A stretch of DNA of 64,000 nucleotides from NCBI RefSeq assembly GCF_051124815.1, contig NZ_CP118488.1, forward strand, positions 248,001 to 312,000. The letters are read 5' to 3'. This DNA comes from Azospirillum sp051124815 (GTDB lineage: Bacteria > Pseudomonadota > Alphaproteobacteria > Azospirillales > Azospirillaceae). The notes under the pieces were generated by a model that saw nothing but the letters and a program-made list of their open reading frames with translations, did no database searches and had not been told where the DNA came from. Positions 62,989 to 64,000 of this stretch are shown one piece after another. A program made the translations under genes and the position numbers. Each line of letters starts with the position of its first letter. Position 1 is the stretch's first letter.

Positions 62989-64000
62989 ATGAAGATCGAA
63001 CGCGCCGCCGTGATCGGTGCGGGCGTGATGGGCGCCGGCATCGCCGCCCATTTCGCCAATGCCGGCATCCCCTGCATCCTGCTCGACATCCCTGCCAAGG
63101 AGGGGGCCGACCGCAGCGCCATCGCCAAGGGCGCCGTGGCCAAGATGCTGAAGACCGATCCGGCCCCCTTCATGCATCCCAGGAATGCCAAGCTGATCAC
63201 GCCCGGCAATCTGGAGGATGACCTGAACCTGCTGGCCGACGTCGACTGGATCGTCGAGGCCATCGTCGAGAACCCGGCGATCAAGGCCGACCTCTACAAG
63301 CGCATCGACCCGGTGCGCAAGGCGGGCTCGGTGGTGTCGTCCAACACCTCCACCATCCCGCTGGCGGTGCTGACGGAGGGGCAGAGCGAGCAGTTCGCCA
63401 AGGACTTCCTGATCACCCACTTCTTCAACCCGCCGCGCTACATGCGGCTGCTGGAGATCGTCGGCGGCGCCCAGACGCGTCCCGACGCCCTGGCCGCCAT
63501 CGCCGACGTCGGCGATCGCCGGCTCGGCAAGGGTGTGGTCCATTGCAAGGACACGCCGGGCTTCATCGCCAACCGCATCGGCGTCTTCTGGATTCAGGCG
63601 GCGGTGAATGCCGCGGTCGATCTTGGGCTGACGGTCGAGGAGGCGGACGCCGTCGGCGGCCGTCCGATGGGCATCCCCAAGACCGGCGTCTTCGGTCTGA
63701 TGGACCTCGTCGGGCTGGACCTGATGCCGCACATCGCCAAGAGCATGTCGGCGACCCTGCCGGCGAACGACGCCTACCGCGGCCAGATGCGCGAGCACCC
63801 GGTCATCACGAAGATGATCGCGGAGGGCTATACCGGCCGCAAGGGCAAGGGCGGCTTCTACCGCATCAACAAGGCCGGTGGCGGCAAGGTGAAGGAGTCG
63901 GTCGATCTCCAGACCGGCGAGTACGCCCCGTCGGAGAAGGCCCGGCTGGACAGCGTGTCCGCCGCCGGCCGCGACCTGCGCAAGCTGTGCGAGCACCCGG
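62989..64000 (+). CDS. 3-Hydroxyacyl-CoA dehydrogenase, partial (C-terminus beyond window)
   Basis: The first 337 codons are visible from ATG at 62989, after a GGGGAGG site. AAVIGAGVMGAGIAAHFANAG (in part) is the N-terminal NAD-binding motif. SSNTSTIPL and ITHFFNPPRYMRLLEIVGG contain the catalytic His region, and DTPGFIANRIGVF opens the C-terminal dimer domain. Length so far and gene order suggest the long dehydrogenase/enoyl-CoA hydratase fusion (about 770 residues), but only the dehydrogenase part can be seen. It acts with the upstream thiolase in beta-oxidation. Confidence 0.92.
   Translation, partial: MKIERAAVIGAGVMGAGIAAHFANAGIPCILLDIPAKEGADRSAIAKGAVAKMLKTDPAPFMHPRNAKLITPGNLEDDLNLLADVDWIVEAIVENPAIKADLYKRIDPVRKAGSVVSSNTSTIPLAVLTEGQSEQFAKDFLITHFFNPPRYMRLLEIVGGAQTRPDALAAIADVGDRRLGKGVVHCKDTPGFIANRIGVFWIQAAVNAAVDLGLTVEEADAVGGRPMGIPKTGVFGLMDLVGLDLMPHIAKSMSATLPANDAYRGQMREHPVITKMIAEGYTGRKGKGGFYRINKAGGGKVKESVDLQTGEYAPSEKARLDSVSAAGRDLRKLCEHP

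Overview
The window is GC-rich DNA with the gene content and codon style of an Azospirillum-like alphaproteobacterium (Rhodospirillales). It is probably part of a chromid or large plasmid rather than the main chromosome, because the left end carries an iteron-type replication origin with its initiator gene. This organism call is inferred from protein families and gene content; no rRNA or tRNA gene is visible to confirm it.

Layout. 1-2.2 kb: a truncated helix-turn-helix gene, about 14 iterons in two opposed arrays with a 21-bp period, and a Rep initiator. 2.2-3.7 kb: a PAP2 phosphatase and a PIN/ribbon-helix-helix toxin-antitoxin pair. 3.7-11.5 kb: a complete histidine-utilisation locus of the formylglutamate type (hutG, hutH, hutF leftward; hutI, hutC, hutU rightward) with a HutC-like operator before hutF. 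11.6-18 kb: a GH1 beta-glucosidase, unknown proteins, a pair of flavin-split-barrel proteins (one with a GAF domain) and a lytic transglycosylase lipoprotein. 18.2-20.8 kb: catalase with divergent oxyR. 20.9-26.1 kb: glycogen debranching enzyme, a zinc peptidase and a diguanylate cyclase. 26.5-27.6 kb: an orphan TRAP binding protein, preceded by a possible small-RNA locus.

27.9-37.9 kb: a polyamine/GABA island with a four-gene ABC transporter, a DUF1640 protein, an XRE-cupin regulator, succinate-semialdehyde dehydrogenase, GABA transaminase and a CoA-transferase. A clean palindromic operator lies between the regulator and the dehydrogenase. It ends at a strong bidirectional terminator shared with a zinc alcohol dehydrogenase. 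39.1-39.95 kb: an intact IS5-family element with a canonical -1 frameshift heptamer, inserted just upstream of an Lrp/AsnC gene.

40.5-46.5 kb: a chemoreceptor, a DMT exporter, and a tightly coupled three-gene operon of two unrecognised proteins plus a small 2H-phosphoesterase-like protein. This operon is the best candidate for an undescribed system. 46.7-61 kb: AsmA-like protein, SLC13 transporter, small unknowns, a purine nucleoside permease-family protein, an aminotransferase, a sensor histidine kinase and a large alpha-2-macroglobulin-like protein lacking the thioester cysteine. 61.3-64 kb: a MerR (LiuR-like) regulator with a matching operator, a thiolase and the start of a 3-hydroxyacyl-CoA dehydrogenase cut by the window end.

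GC-rich palindromic REP-like elements recur in at least six intergenic gaps, one of them inside the ABC transporter operon.
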